DNA of 64,000 bases from Cryptomeria japonica (lineage: Eukaryota; Streptophyta; Pinopsida; Cupressales; Cupressaceae), in assembly GCF_030272615.1 (NCBI RefSeq), contig NC_081412.1, positions 104,336,796 through 104,400,795 of the forward strand, read 5' to 3'. Of the stretch, positions 35,790-47,999 are shown one piece after another; the stretch's first letter is position 1, and every line of letters begins with the position of its first letter. A model generated the notes under the pieces. That model saw only the letters and a list, made by a program, of their open reading frames with translations. It was not told the DNA's origin and searched no databases. The position numbers and the translations under genes are program-made.

Positions 35790-38576
35790 AAACTCATGGG
35801 GTATCTGACCTCAAGGTAGAAGAACCTGCTCCTAAAGTAGGGGTACCCACCACTGCAGATGATGTTCCCACACCTGCTCTAGACTCCTCTACCCCTATTG
35901 ATCCTCGATGCATAGTAGGACCCATCACACCCCCACTATTGTCCTGTCATTGTGACCTCTCTGATCTCGCTGCTCGCATCTATGAGAAGCTCATCGCTCG
36001 CTAGTTCACTGACACTACCTGCTCATATAAATCCCTCTAGTATTCTATCTCCTCTTGAGCCTGTCACATCTTGAAAGACCTCCCCTATAGATCCATGGGC
36101 ATGGGTCTGCTCTAATACCCGTATTTGTTGTCATGCCTACCCATACCTCTCCACGACTACATCTCTCCTTCTCAACACTATCACCAACTCCTCCTGTCAA
36201 GAAAACAACTGCATATCCCATGTGGCTATCCCCCCCTCTTGCAACTCCAACTCTCCCTCTAGGGCATCAATCTATGCATCTCGCTCACCCAACTATGTTG
36301 TCAGGGTATCTATCTGATATTGTAGACATATCAACATCATATCTCGTATATCCCCCTTTCCTCCCATCTATCCACCCACCTGAGCCCCTCCCACATCCTC
36401 TCCTCCCATCTATCCACCATCTCTACCTATCTCAATACCCTCCATCTTCTCACCTTGTTGTCCCTATGGTGCCTGTCCAATGGATACCTATCCCTATCCT
36501 ACTAGAACTTGTGCCAATGGCCCCCGTATCAATCTCAACAGCTAACCACCCCTCCCTCTCCTCATCCCTTGTTGGACCACCTCCACCTATTAGACCACCT
36601 CCTCCACCACCATCACCTTCATCCCCTCCTTCTCCATCTAATCTCCTTCAATGACCCTTTCATGGTCTCCTCTCATCCTTAAACACAGGAAGGGGCTCTC
36701 CAGGTTCTGAAATCTGTGGAAAGGGATGTGTTGCAAAAAATTGGGTATGCTCCTTAGTCATCCCCGAGTTAGTAATCTCTGGTCTCATCTACCATGGTCT
36801 CGCCTGTAATGTCCAGAATCCATAAGGGCCTAATCATAGGGCAAAATCGATGCCCACTGAAATCTCTCCCACAGTACCCGTACATACTCCCCCGAACCCC
36901 TTGGCATACCCTGCCTCTGCCCAAATTGTCTCATCACTCTCCTAGAAAATGTCTCTCCATAATATGGGATGTGCGACCAATCAAAAATTGAGTCACATAT
37001 ACATATGGTAAGTCCTCTCCATCATCCTCTCAGGGCTCACAATAAGTGTACAACCTCCATATCTAAGTCATCTAATGCACGATGCCAAAACTCCAACTTC
37101 CCCAAATGGGGTTGGGTCATCAAACCTCCATACATAAATACATAGGGTTGATCTATCACCCTAAACCTTATACGCACCAGTCATGTGACTGGCAGGTACT
37201 CCCAAGCCCAGATGTGTAACAATGTAATCCCTACACCCAGTGAACTACTCTCCCGATACATTGCCTTGTGCAAGTCATTGTAGAGGTATGCCAACACACA
37301 TGGACCCCATGCATAATGGGTCCCCTCTGTAACCATCTTCTCTAGCACCTAGCTCCAACCAATGTCCAATCCATGAGAACATCGATCAGGGCAAAGCAAA
37401 CCCTTGACAATACCTGCTAGCACCATTGGTAGTGGCTCATAGAGTGCTTCTATGTCCTCCCAAGCCACAAATCCATCCTCAATATACACTTCCTTGGAAA
37501 ATATCCTCCATAAGGCTGCTGTCCCTAGGTGGTGATCATATGTCACGAGCTCCCCTGTGATCAGAATCTATAGTATCTGCCACACATCCTTCAAGGTAAC
37601 CAACATCTCTCCCATCGCCAGATGAAAGGGGCATGTCTCACTATACCACTACTCAGCTAGTGTTGTCAGCAATCCGTGATTCGTCCGAATCACGGGCACA
37701 TACATGATCCAATATAATCTAGTTTCACCTCACACAATCAATCTCCAACTCAAACAACTGCTCATGCAACTGCTGTGTCACTGGATGCCACTCTCGAATA
37801 TGCAAGATAGGTATATCCTCCTACACATATAAACAAATATCAGTTGTTTTGCTACAAACTTTCTTAAGTTTCAACTTAGACTATCAATAGATAATTTTTG
37901 ATCAAGTATCTTTGGGTCTCAATAGCTAATCAATTATGGCAATCCTAGTCTACAACAAGCATTTATCACAATGACCTAGTCTCAACAGGGCTACTATGAT
38001 TCACCAAAACAATAAATCAATCAATCAAAATAGGCATCAAGTGATATTTTATCTAACACTAGGGCATCTATCACGATCACACCACTCTGATGACAATAAG
38101 GCTATTTCACATACAACACAAAAGTGCTAATAAAACCGTAGTGCTTCATCGTCTCTCAGCAATGCTACATATAAACAATAGCGCTACAACGGATGCACAA
38201 AAGCACTAAACAAAACAATGGCACTACCAAAACTATACAATTGTTCTATACCATAACAAAAGTGCCACAACAATCACACAATAGCGCTAGAACTATTAAA
38301 GAGCTATACCTATGATGCAACTATGCTACACTAACAAGAGTGCTAAACCAACTATACAAAAGCACCATTTCAGTGCAATAGTGATACTTTAGGAGACAAA
38401 AGCACTAAAACATAGGTCTAGAGATATTGTCTTCTTTGTACTTTAACACTTAGAAAAACATGCTAAAAATGCATCAAAAGAAAAATTAAACATTTGCGTA
38501 CTAGCGGTCTATAGTCCTCTAGACGTTGGTATCAACGGATTCGCTCTAGCCAGTGATCTGCTACAAGCACAACCAT
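35790..38576 (-). pseudogene. Plant mobile domain (PMD) protein pseudogene
   Basis: A likely first exon begins at ATG 38576 (MVVLVADHWLERIR) and reads to about 38490. An intron of some 650 bp probably ends at TGTGTAG near 37826. The second exon shows the PMD core: TNHGLLTTLAE, TCPFHLAMGEMLVTLKDVWQ, DGFVAWEDIEALYEPLPMVL, YAWGPCVLAYLYNDLHKAMY and HIWAWEYLPVT. The C-terminal part (36660-35790) is disordered, with QAQEEIEY and RAARSERSQ segments. PMD proteins occur both as host genes (MAIL1/MAIN type) and inside plant transposons. This copy has many stops. It is antisense to, and about 410 bp from, the LTR that starts at 38990, so it is probably an accessory ORF of a gypsy element. Confidence 0.75.
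38100..38420. repeat. Degenerate short repeats in the presumed PMD intron
   Basis: About eleven variants of AAAAGCACTA and AATAGCGCTA alternate at roughly 25-33 bp spacing (for example near 38116, 38181, 38206, 38289 and 38393). The units are too diverged for an exact period. Confidence 0.6.
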
Positions 38577-38975
38577 GATGATTGTTGCTCACTCCTTCAC
38601 CCAAGGTCACTATCAGAGATCAAATTGCTAGGGAGATAGGTGCAAATGAGACAGTTTTACCCCTTCCCCTCCAATTATACCCCCAGCCCTAACCCTACTT
38701 TGCTCCGCTCACTATTATGGTCTCTATGAACTTCGGAAGCCTCTCATTTCTCTGTATTCACTTTGTCTTCTCCCATTATTTCCCAATTATTTCTAATATC
38801 TTTTATTCTACCTCCCCCCCAACTTCTTTCTCTTTTTTGAGAGATCGCCCAATTTGTCAAAAAAAATTGGCCCATCTCTCGAGGGGGCATACCACCCACT
38901 AAATTAACATTTTTGGGGCATATTTCTCATACCTATCTTTCTTTCTTTGAAATGATGCGATAAACCGCACTGTCT
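38421..38975. other. Spacer between PMD pseudogene and LTR G
   Basis: Apart from the PMD first exon (38490-38576), nothing coding is seen. There are a C-rich stretch (38655-38700) and a T-rich stretch (38800-38850). Confidence 0.35.
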
Positions 38976-38989
38976 CAAAGAGGGGCAAT
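38976..38989 (+). other. Polypurine tract before LTR G
   Basis: CAAAGAGGGGCAAT directly precedes TGTAGACAC. This AAAGAGGGGCAATTGTAGACAC-type junction has the form of a gypsy polypurine tract next to a 3' LTR. Confidence 0.6.
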
Positions 38990-39366
38990 TGTAGACACAT
39001 AAATCTATCCACTAAATTAAATAAATATTTAATATTTATTTGATGCACTAATATTCTTCTATTAATTAAATTCACATTTAATTAATTCATTCAACCCACA
39101 TTCTACTATTTTAATTAAATAAATTACATAAATTTATTTAAATTAAAATCCCTATCTATAACCCAATTATTAAATAAACCTACTTTATTTAATTTCCCTC
39201 ATTCCTCTCATTTAAATAAATCAACATTTTTTTAAAAGCACAAATCAAATTCCCCTTTTAAATAAATCAAAATTTATTTAAAATCCCACCCCACTTGCAT
39301 TTTCCTACAAATGTAAGTTGCACAAATAAATAGATTTTATTTCTATATAAAATCCTATTTTCTCTC
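38990..39366 (+). repeat. LTR G, first part (gypsy-type)
   Basis: It starts TGTAGACACATAAAT after a polypurine tract and is extremely AT-rich with many AAATAAATT/AATTTATT inverted motifs. Copia D interrupts it at 39366, and it resumes at 47011. The element it belongs to lies upstream on the plus strand and may be a separate gypsy element or the far end of E; this was not resolved. Confidence 0.55.
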
Positions 39367-40980
39367 TGTTGGCATTATGTGAACCAGCATCAAGACATAA
39401 TGACATTGTATGATTGTCATTGATGTCAATATGTGACATAATGTGAACCGACACATGTGATAGGCGAGTGATAGGTGAGGAGAGAGGAACTGACATATGT
39501 ATGAACCGGTTTATATGCCAAAGTAAAGCGACATATTTGTTTAAGATGAACCAACATACAGTTATGGGAATCGACACATGGAAGCATTGTGTTACTACCG
39601 GTTGGTAGGTAGTTTCCACTTCAGGATTTCTAGTTGGAGTACCTCAAGCCTGTGTGACTCAATCGGTGATCTTTGTGTGATGAGTTAGTAGTATAATGGA
39701 GAACAGATCGTGTTTCTACTTAAGCTCTGTGTGCATGAAGGATCTTGCGTGAAGAAGACTAATCCTATCTACCATGGGAATGTGTGAAGTCTGTCAAATG
39801 GTGATAACATGTGATGGGTTATCAGCCACCATGAAATTGGTAGAAAATGGACGATGGAGAATGCCTTGAGATCGATTCAAGATTGTTGCATTTAATGTAG
39901 TATGATTCAACAGTCAGGATTGAATCGCTTGAATTGCTTAACCTAACAGGTTTAGGGTTTAGGGTTTTTGCTATCGACCGGTCTGTTTCCTATAAGGTCG
40001 ATGTTGTGTTTCTTTCTAAGGTTGTTGGAAAAAGTTGTGTGTATTCAAGGGAAGTGATACATGATTCTTGCTAGACCAAAGGAGAGAAGAGATATCTGCA
40101 AAGTGAATGTGTAGAAGGAGAAGAGGAGCCAAAATGGATTTGCATTAGCATTGAGTGTTGTTATCAGATCATTGTAATTCCTGTTGATCTTTAACCACTT
40201 CAACAGTTGTGAAATCCCTTAACAGGGTAGCCTTAACTGGGCTTGATGCAAAATCCCTTAACATGGTAGTCTTAACAGGCTTGATTCAAATCCCTTAATA
40301 GGGTAATTCGAGGTTAATGAGTTATAAGAAGCTATAGAGCTCTAGAGATCCTTTAGCTATTGAGTTCTTGAAATCCTCTAACAAGGTAACCCTAACTGGG
40401 TTTAACCCTTAACCGGGTATTATAGCCATCCCTTAACTGGGTGATCCCTAATAGGATCGGTTCCTAGTAGAACCTATTGTAATATCTTTAACTAGACAAG
40501 GCTCCTAACAGAGCGGACTTGAAAAGAGTTCAAAAGCAACTTGTGGGTATTCATCCCCACTATGGTTTTTCCCAGTTGGGTTTCCACATGAAAAATATGT
40601 GTGTCATGTGTAATGCTTTTATCTTGTGATGCCTTGTTTTTACCTATTGAGCATATGATGGTTCTATGTTTTATGCCTATCTATAAAACATATTGAACTC
40701 AATGTTATGAAGATCTGATGTTAGTTTACCTGTTCATGCATGAGAGCGTAATGGTACTATAGTATTGAGCTAAGAGGAAAGCTTAGTGAGTGACCAGTTT
40801 ATGACTGTTTGAGCTATACTGGATGTTACTGGTTGCACTCTATTTTAATCAGTATCCCTGTTTGTTAGTCATTTGGAGTATTTGTTGTCAAACCGGTTTT
40901 GGACTATATTTGTGTTTGTACTGATTCACCCCCCCCTCTCAGTACCGGTTTGGTACTAGTGGTTCATCATTGAGTTATCA
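39367..40980 (+). repeat. 5' LTR of copia D
   Basis: It runs from TGTTGGCATTATGTG to GAGTTATCA. It includes two TTTAGGG units (39951-39964), reiterated CCCTTAACAGGGT-like blocks (40217-40445) and the CACCCCCCCCTCTCAGTA block near the 3' end. Confidence 0.93.
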
Positions 40981-40982
40981 AT

Positions 40983-40994
40983 TGGTATCAGAGT
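40983..40994 (+). other. Primer-binding site of copia D
   Basis: TGGTATCAGAGT matches 11 of 12 bases of the initiator-Met tRNA complement, two bases after the LTR. Confidence 0.88.
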
Positions 40995-41050
40995 GTCTCC
41001 AGGTCCTTTGTGTTGTAAGCTTAACCGCTTGAGGAAAAGATCCTAATCAA

Positions 41051-44000
41051 ATGATGAAGAGGGAAGGTCCAAAGTTTAACAGGGAAAATTTCGGTATATG
41101 GAAAGACAGGATGAAGATATTTATCAGAAGCATGGATGTTCAACACTAGAGTTATGTTGAAAATGTATATGTTTCTCCTACCAGTACTCTCACCGATGAC
41201 CAAAAGAGAGAGATACAAGAAAATGGTCAAGTCATGGAAACCCTCATTAGTAGTCTATTTGACATTGAGTTTATTGATGTTTAGGACAAGGAAAATCCCA
41301 AAGAGGTATGGGATGCTCTTGAAAATATCTATGGTGGTGATGAGCATGTAAAATAGGCTAAGGAAGAAAGCCTTAGAGGGAAGTTTGAAGACATGTAGAT
41401 GGTTGAAGGAGAGACCATTCAGCAGTATGGAATAAGAATCAAAACAGTTGCTGGAGAAATCAAGAGTGCAAGTGGAAAAAAAGAAGATTCCACTATGATA
41501 AGTAAAGTCCTAAGATCCCTGTTGCCGGTCTATGCAATAAGGGTTGCTACTATTCAGGAGTTGAGATCAATAGAAAAGTCTAAAGTATCCTTGGACTCCA
41601 TCATAGCCAAGTTAACAGCCTATGAGCTAAATAGTTTTGATGGCAGTGTTCAAAAGACTGAATCAACATTTAAAGCCTCTGCTATACCATCCAGAAAAGG
41701 TAAAGAGGCTAGCACTAGTGGGGAACCTAGTCAGAGTAGAGAAATGAATGATGAGGAGATTCTGATGGCATTTGAAGCTCTCCTTGCCAGGAAGCTTCCT
41801 AAAGGAACTGGTAAATACAAAGGTAAGCTACCTTTGAAATATTTTTCTTGTAACCGGATAGGACATATTGCTATAAACTGTCCTAATGGCGATAACATGG
41901 ACAAACCAGAAAGGTTCAAGAAATTCAAAGGAGGAAGCCAGAGAAACTCTTTTATTGCAGTTGATGAAGGTCTCATAGATGAGGAATTAGAAGATGAAGA
42001 AAATGAAGACATTGTGTTTGTTGCTGTAAAGGAAGATGTGGTAGACAAGAAGGCTCTTGTCTCCCAGTTTGATAATTCCAATGAGTGGATCATTGACAGT
42101 GGCTACTCTCACCATATTATTGGTGATCAGAGCAAGTTTCTATCCTTGGAGGAGTATGATGGTGGTGTGGTTCGCTTTGGAAATGATGCACCATGCATGG
42201 TCAAAGGCAGAGGGTCCATCTCTCTGAATGGAAAGAGTAGTGCTGACAATGTGTACTGGGTTGATGGTCTCAAACACAACCTTCTAAGTGTTGCCCAGCT
42301 AAATGATAGTGGCCTTACTCTGCAATTCAAGAATGGAGTTTGCAGAATCAAAGGAAAAGATAGTAAATTGGTGGCAACTGGCATGCAGACCAAAGGTAAC
42401 CTATTTCATCTGAGTGCAAATGTAAGTACCCGTCTTATGGCTAAGCTTGATGATAGTTGGATATGGCATAGAAAACTCTACCATGTAAACTTTGATAACA
42501 TTGTGAAGGCTAGTAAGATCAAGGCAGTTAGAGGGTTGTCAATGCTAAACAAACCGGATAATACCTTGTGTAGAGAGTGTCAATTGGGGAAAATGTCTTC
42601 CTCAACCTTTAAAGGTAAATCTTTCACTGCTGACAACTTGCTTGATCTTGTGCATACTGATTTGTGTGGTCCTATGAAGACTAGAAGTGTGCAGGGTGAT
42701 AGGTACTTCATGATCCTCACTGATGACTGCTCAAAAATGATGTGGGTCACATTCTTGAAAGATAAGTCTAAAGCTTTTGGAAAATTCACAGCTTTCAGAG
42801 CATTAGTGGAGAAGGAAAGTGGTAAAAGGATCAAATGTCTCAGAACTGATCAAGGAGGGGAATTCACTTCTGGCAAATTCAACAAGTATTGTGAATAATT
42901 TGGCATCAAGAGACAACTATCTACCCCCCAGACTCCATAGCAGAATGGCCTAGTAGAGAGGAATAACCAAACTATGGTTGAAGTAGCTAGAACCATGTTG
43001 ATTCAAGGAAAGGTAGCTCACACCTTTTGGAGAGAAGCGGTGAGCACTGCAGTCTACACTATGAACCGGGTACTCATCAAGAAAGTTATGGACAAAACTG
43101 CTTATGAGTATTGGACCGGTAAGACACCTGTGGTTAGCTACTTTAGGGTATTTGGTAGCAAATGTTACATCAAGAAGAGTGAACATCAGGGAAAATTTGA
43201 AGCTAAATGTGATGAGGGAATATTTCTAGTATATTCCACCAAGAGTTAAGCTTTCAAGTGCTACAACAATAGGACTTAGAGAATTATGGAAAGTATCAAT
43301 GTAAGAGTTGATGAATCCTCTGAGAAAACTAAGGAAACCGATAGTGAGCAAGCTATAAATGAACCAATTGCAACCTTTTGGGAACCGATTGTTAGTCAAC
43401 CAAGTACCAGTAATAGTGTCCCTGAATCGATGATCGCTGATACTGATGAAGATGAGAATGAAGAGGAAAAGCAAGAAGAACCAATTAAGACCATTCCTCA
43501 GTATGTCAAGTTGAATCATGATCCTAAGAAGATCATAGGTGATAAGGATGCAAGAATCCTTACAAGAAGAAAGATCAAAGAAAACTCATGTATGATCTTT
43601 GAATTTCAGCCTAAATCATTCAAAGAGGCTCATAAAGATGAAGACTGGATCAAGGCAATGGAAGAGGAACTTGACTAGATAGAGAAAAATGGTACATGGT
43701 CCTTGGTACCCAGACTAGAGCATAAAAATGTCATTGGCACCAAATGGATGTTCAGAAATAAGTTGAATGAGGATTGCATAGTGATTAGGAATAAAGCAAA
43801 ATTGGTGTGCAAAGGATATGCTCAAGAAGAAGGAGAAGACTATGGAGAAACCTTTGCTCCTGTAGCCAGATTAGAAGGAGTTCATATGCTTCTTGCATAT
43901 GTAGCTTTTAAAAGGTTCAAAGTATATCAAATGGATGTAAAATCTACATTTCTAAATGGTGTACTTGAAGAGGAGGTATATATAGAGCAACTAGATGGGT

Positions 44001-45142
44001 TTTCCCTATCTGAAGACACTAATATGGTGTGCAGGCTACATAAAGCCTTATATGGTCTAAAGCAAGCACCTAGGGCATGGTATGAGCACCTACATTCCCA
44101 TCTTGTGAATATTGGATTTGAGATAACAATTGAAGATAGCAATATCTACCTGAAGTCTGAAGGAGATCAGATCCTGATCTATGAGGTTTTTGTTGATGAT
44201 ATTATCTTTGGAGGAGATAACAAGATGAGTCATGAGTTTGCTGATGAGATGAAGAAAGAATTTGAGATGTCACTCATAGGGGAGATTAAGTTCTTCATTG
44301 GACTGCAGATCCAACAGATGAAAGATGGAATCTTTATCACTCAGTCCAAATATGTCAAAGAGGTGTTGAAGACCTTTGGCATGGAAGATAGCAAACCCGT
44401 TGGTACACTGATGGTGACCGGTTGCAAATTGACAAAAGAGGATGATTCCGCATTGGTTGATGAGAAGGAATACCGATCAATGATTTGTAAGTTGCATTAT
44501 GTAGTGCATAGTAGACCGAATATTGCACATGCAGTTGGCATTACTACAAGGTTCTGGAAGAGTCCCAGAGAATCCCACTTGATTGCAGTCAAGTGGATTC
44601 TTAGGTATTTGAAGGGAATAGTTGACTATGGATTGTGGTACCCATACAACAATGATTTCAATATGAAAGTGTTCATAGATGCTAATTGGGTAGGTAATGT
44701 GGATGACTGAAAAAACACAACTAGTGGTGCATTCTTTCTCGGTGGTAGACTGGTCTCATGGATGAGTAAAAAGTAGAGTTGTATCTCTCAGTCTACAATG
44801 GAAGCGGAGTATGTTGCAACTTTCATGAACTACACTCATACAATTTGGATGAAGCATGTACTGGAAGGCTTCAAGATCCCTATATCTGAACTGGTAAGTA
44901 TATTATGTGATAACACAAGTGCTATCAATATATCAAAGAATCCAGTTTTACATTCTAGAACCAAACATTTTGAGCTTAAGTATCATTTCTTGAGGGAAAA
45001 GGTTCAGAATAAGGAGATTGTACTGGAACATATTTCCAGTAAGGAGTAGTTAGAAGACATATTCACCAAGCCTCTCCAAAAGACTACATTTGTGCACTTA
45101 AGAGGTGAATTAGGGGTATTTCCCCTTCAGGAGGTGAGCTAA
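41051..45142 (+). pseudogene. Copia D gag-pol polyprotein
   Basis: From ATG 41051 to TAA 45142, 1,364 codons stay in one frame with about twelve stops and no frameshift. The 499-codon open part (41399-42898) covers gag, a damaged knuckle (YFSCNRIGHIAINC, first Cys lost), the protease WIIDSGYSHHIIG near residue 348, and integrase up to TDQGGEFTSGKF near residue 599. RT follows with [17 protein letters not shown] and [10 protein letters not shown] near residue 1047, then RNase H with SQSTMEAEYVAT and a tail DIFTKPLQKTTF. It would supply capsid, protease, integrase and RT, but stops in gag and integrase prevent this. It is close to copia C throughout. Confidence 0.92.
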
Positions 45143-45220
45143 AAGTAATTGTTCCACATCAGTCAGGTATTGCAAAGTCAAATTTTTGTTGATTGATGTG
45201 TTGAAGGATGCTACTCCTCA

Positions 45221-45384
45221 GGGGGAGCAGCATAATGGAACAAAGATGCTTGTGCCTCCACTTTGGCATTGTTGTCAAAGGGGGAGAAGGAGTGAAGCGA
45301 AAAGATATCTGCAACAAATGAGGGAGAAGATGTGAAGTGGAGAAGATATCTTTGTATATTGCCATCAATGCCAAAGAGGGAGAT
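45221..45384 (+). other. Polypurine tracts of copia D
   Basis: Three blocks: GGGGGAGCAG at 45221-45230, CAAAGGGGGAGA at 45276-45287 and the terminal CCAAAGAGGGAGAT at 45371-45384 next to the LTR. The terminal one carries an A in its G-run, while the internal copy keeps the consensus. Confidence 0.8.
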
Positions 45385-47010
45385 TGTTGGCATTATGTGA
45401 ACTAGCATGAAGACATAATGACATTGTATGATTGTCATTGATGTCAATATGTGACATAATGTGAACCGAGACATGTGATAGGTGAGTGATAGGTGAGGAG
45501 AGAGGAACCGACATATGTATGAACCGGTTTATATGCCAAAGTAAAGTGGTATATTTGTTCAAGATGAACCAGCATGTAGTTATGGGAACCGACACATGGA
45601 AGCATTGTGTTACTACCAGTTGGTAGGTAGTTTCCACTTCAGGATTTTTAGTTGGAGTACCTCAAGCCTATGTGACTCAATTGGTGATCTTTGTGTGATG
45701 AGTTAGCAGTATAATGGAGAATAGATCATGTTGCCATGTAAGCTCTGTGTGCGTGAAGGATCTTGCATAAAGAAGACTATTCCTATCTACCTCGGGAATG
45801 TGTGAAGTCTGTCAAATGGTGATAATGCATGATGGGTTATCAGCCACCATGAAATCGGTGGAAAATGGATGATGGAGAATGTCTTGAGATTGATTCAAGA
45901 TTGTTGCATTTAATACAATATGATTCAATGGTCGGGATTGAACCGCTTGAATTGCTTAACCTAACAGGTTTAGGGTTTAGGGTTTAGGGTTTTTGCTATC
46001 GACTGGTCTGTTTCCCATAAGGTCAATGTTGTGTTTCTTTCTAAGGTTGTTGGCAAAAGTTGTAACTGTGTATCCAAGGGAAGTGATATGTGATTCTTGC
46101 TAGATCAAAAGAGAGAAGAGATATCTACAAAGTGGATGTGTAGAAGGAGAAGAGGAGCCAAAACGGATCTGCATTAGCATTGAGTGCTGTTATTAGATCA
46201 TTGTAATTCCTGTTGATCTTTAACCACTTCAACAGTTGTGAAATCCCTTAACAGGGTAGCCTTAATTGGGCTTGATGCAAAATCCCTTAACAAGGTAGTC
46301 TTAACAGGCTTGATTCAAATCCCTTAATAGGGTAACTTGAGGTTAATGAGTTCTGAGAAGCTATAGAGCTTTGGAGATCCTTTAGCTATTGAGTTCTTGA
46401 AATCCTCTAACAAGGTAACCCTTACCAGGTTTAACCCTTTACCGAGTATTATAGCCATCCCTTAATCGAGTGATCCCTAACAGGATTGGTTCCTAGTAGA
46501 ACATATTGTAATGTCTTTAACCGGAGAAGGCTCCTAATAGAGAAGAATTCAAAAGAGTTCAAAAGCAGCTTGTGGGTATTCATCCCCATCATGGTTTTCC
46601 CCAGTTGGGTTTCCACATGAAAAATATGTGTGTCATGTGTAATGCTTTTATCTTGTGATGCCTTGTTTTTATCTGTTGAGCATATGATGGTTCTATGTTT
46701 TATGCTTGTCTATAAAACATATTGAACTCATTGTTATGAAGATCTGATGTTAGTTTACCTATTCATGCATGAGAGCGTAATGGTACTATAGTATTGAGCT
46801 AAGAGGAAAGCTTAGTGAGTGATCGGTTTATGACTGTTTGAGCTGTACTAGATGTTACTGGTTGCACTCTATTTTAATCAGTATCCCTGTTTGTCAGTCA
46901 CTTGGAGTATTTGTTGTCAAACCGGTTTTGGACTATATTTGTGTTTGTACTGATTCACCCCCCCACTCTCAATACCAGTTTGGTACTAGTGGTTCATGAT
47001 TGAGTTATCA
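45385..47010 (+). repeat. 3' LTR of copia D
   Basis: 12 bp longer than the 5' LTR. Seven of those bases are an extra TTTAGGG unit: three units at 45969-45989 against two in the 5' LTR. Confidence 0.93.
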
Positions 47011-47999
47011 CTCTCACCCACCAAACCCACTTGTCCACTAACTTCCTTCTAGATTCTTCTAATCCCCTTCTAATTACCCTAACCCCCCTCCTAATCATTT
47101 GCACATTCCTTTAAGAAAAATGTCACTTCTCAAAACATGCAAAGTCTTCACAGACCATTAAAGGCTTTGTGTCTTCAACAATTTACCCTCCAAAGTCTTC
47201 AATAACCATTAAAGGCTCTTACATGACCATAAATGGTTAGCTCAAACCCAACCTTTGGTTAGAGATTTTCTCTCTAACTCAACCATCCTTTAACTCATGG
47301 GTCTCTTCCAAAATTCATTGCTTTGACCATGGTTATCCATTTAACTCTTATACAAGAGTTTATCAATTGGATAAAAGCATTACCCTTGGATAAAAGCTTT
47401 ATCCACTAACTCAAGCCTAACCAAACCCTCCTAGGGTAACCCTCATGTCTCCTCGGGCATTAAATTCTCCTTCCCTCTCCTCTCAAGCCATCTCATGCTG
47501 ACACTTGTCATCATGGGATTGGGTTGAAATCCATCACATGGATCACAAACCCATCAAATCCTAGCCCTTCACAAGCTCACTCAATCTTGGCTATTCATTC
47601 AACATTTTTCCCTATATAAGGACCTCATTTCTCAAGAAAAGGAGGAAGCATTTTTGCATTGTTAATATACTTGTATGTTCATAGAGCTTTCTCATAGCAA
47701 TCTTATTCTAGGAATTTGTATAGCAATAGATTTTAGATCATCTTTGAACCACTTTCAAATCTTCATGTCATCCATGGTTTTGTGCTAAAAGATGAGAGGT
47801 ACTTACAATCACCCATTTGGATCTTGGAGATGAGAAGAGCAAGGGAGGAACATTTATAAGCATCTTTGGGAGCATCTTAGGGAGTCTTCTTTCTCTCTTT
47901 CATTTGTGTATGCTTTTCATTGTTTTCTTTATCTCTCTTGGTATGCTCTTAAGGTTTTTGAGTTCATTTGTGTTTGGTTTTGGTTGGAACTAATCAATT
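47011..47999 (+). repeat. LTR G, second part
   Basis: This continues LTR G after copia D. It has a clear TATA box (CCTATATAAGG, 47611-47621), about where an LTR promoter is expected. No ORF of note is present. A piece of this segment (47815-47985) recurs inverted at 26490-26640. B2 interrupts it at 47999. Confidence 0.55.
47613..47620 (+). promoter_or_regulatory. Candidate TATA box of LTR G
   Basis: TATATAAG within a C/T-rich context, about 990 bp into the reconstructed LTR. The position and the AAGGACCTCA context downstream fit an LTR core promoter. Confidence 0.45.

Larger units (their letters stand above)
39367..47010 (+). mobile_element. Complete Ty1/copia retrotransposon D
   Basis: LTRs of 1,614 and 1,626 bp, primer-binding site, gag-pol region and polypurine tracts are all present, with a perfect CTCTC duplication (39362-39366 and 47011-47015) inside LTR G. 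It is the same family as copia C, in opposite orientation. A hand count over the first 425 bp of the LTRs gives about 6-7% difference. Confidence 0.93.

Noticed and set aside
36133-36654. 173-codon Pro/Ser-rich plus-strand ORF
   Set aside because: Low-complexity shadow of the disordered C-terminal part of the PMD pseudogene on the other strand.
39951-39967. Interstitial telomere
   Set aside because: Only two or three TTTAGGG units, located in an LTR.
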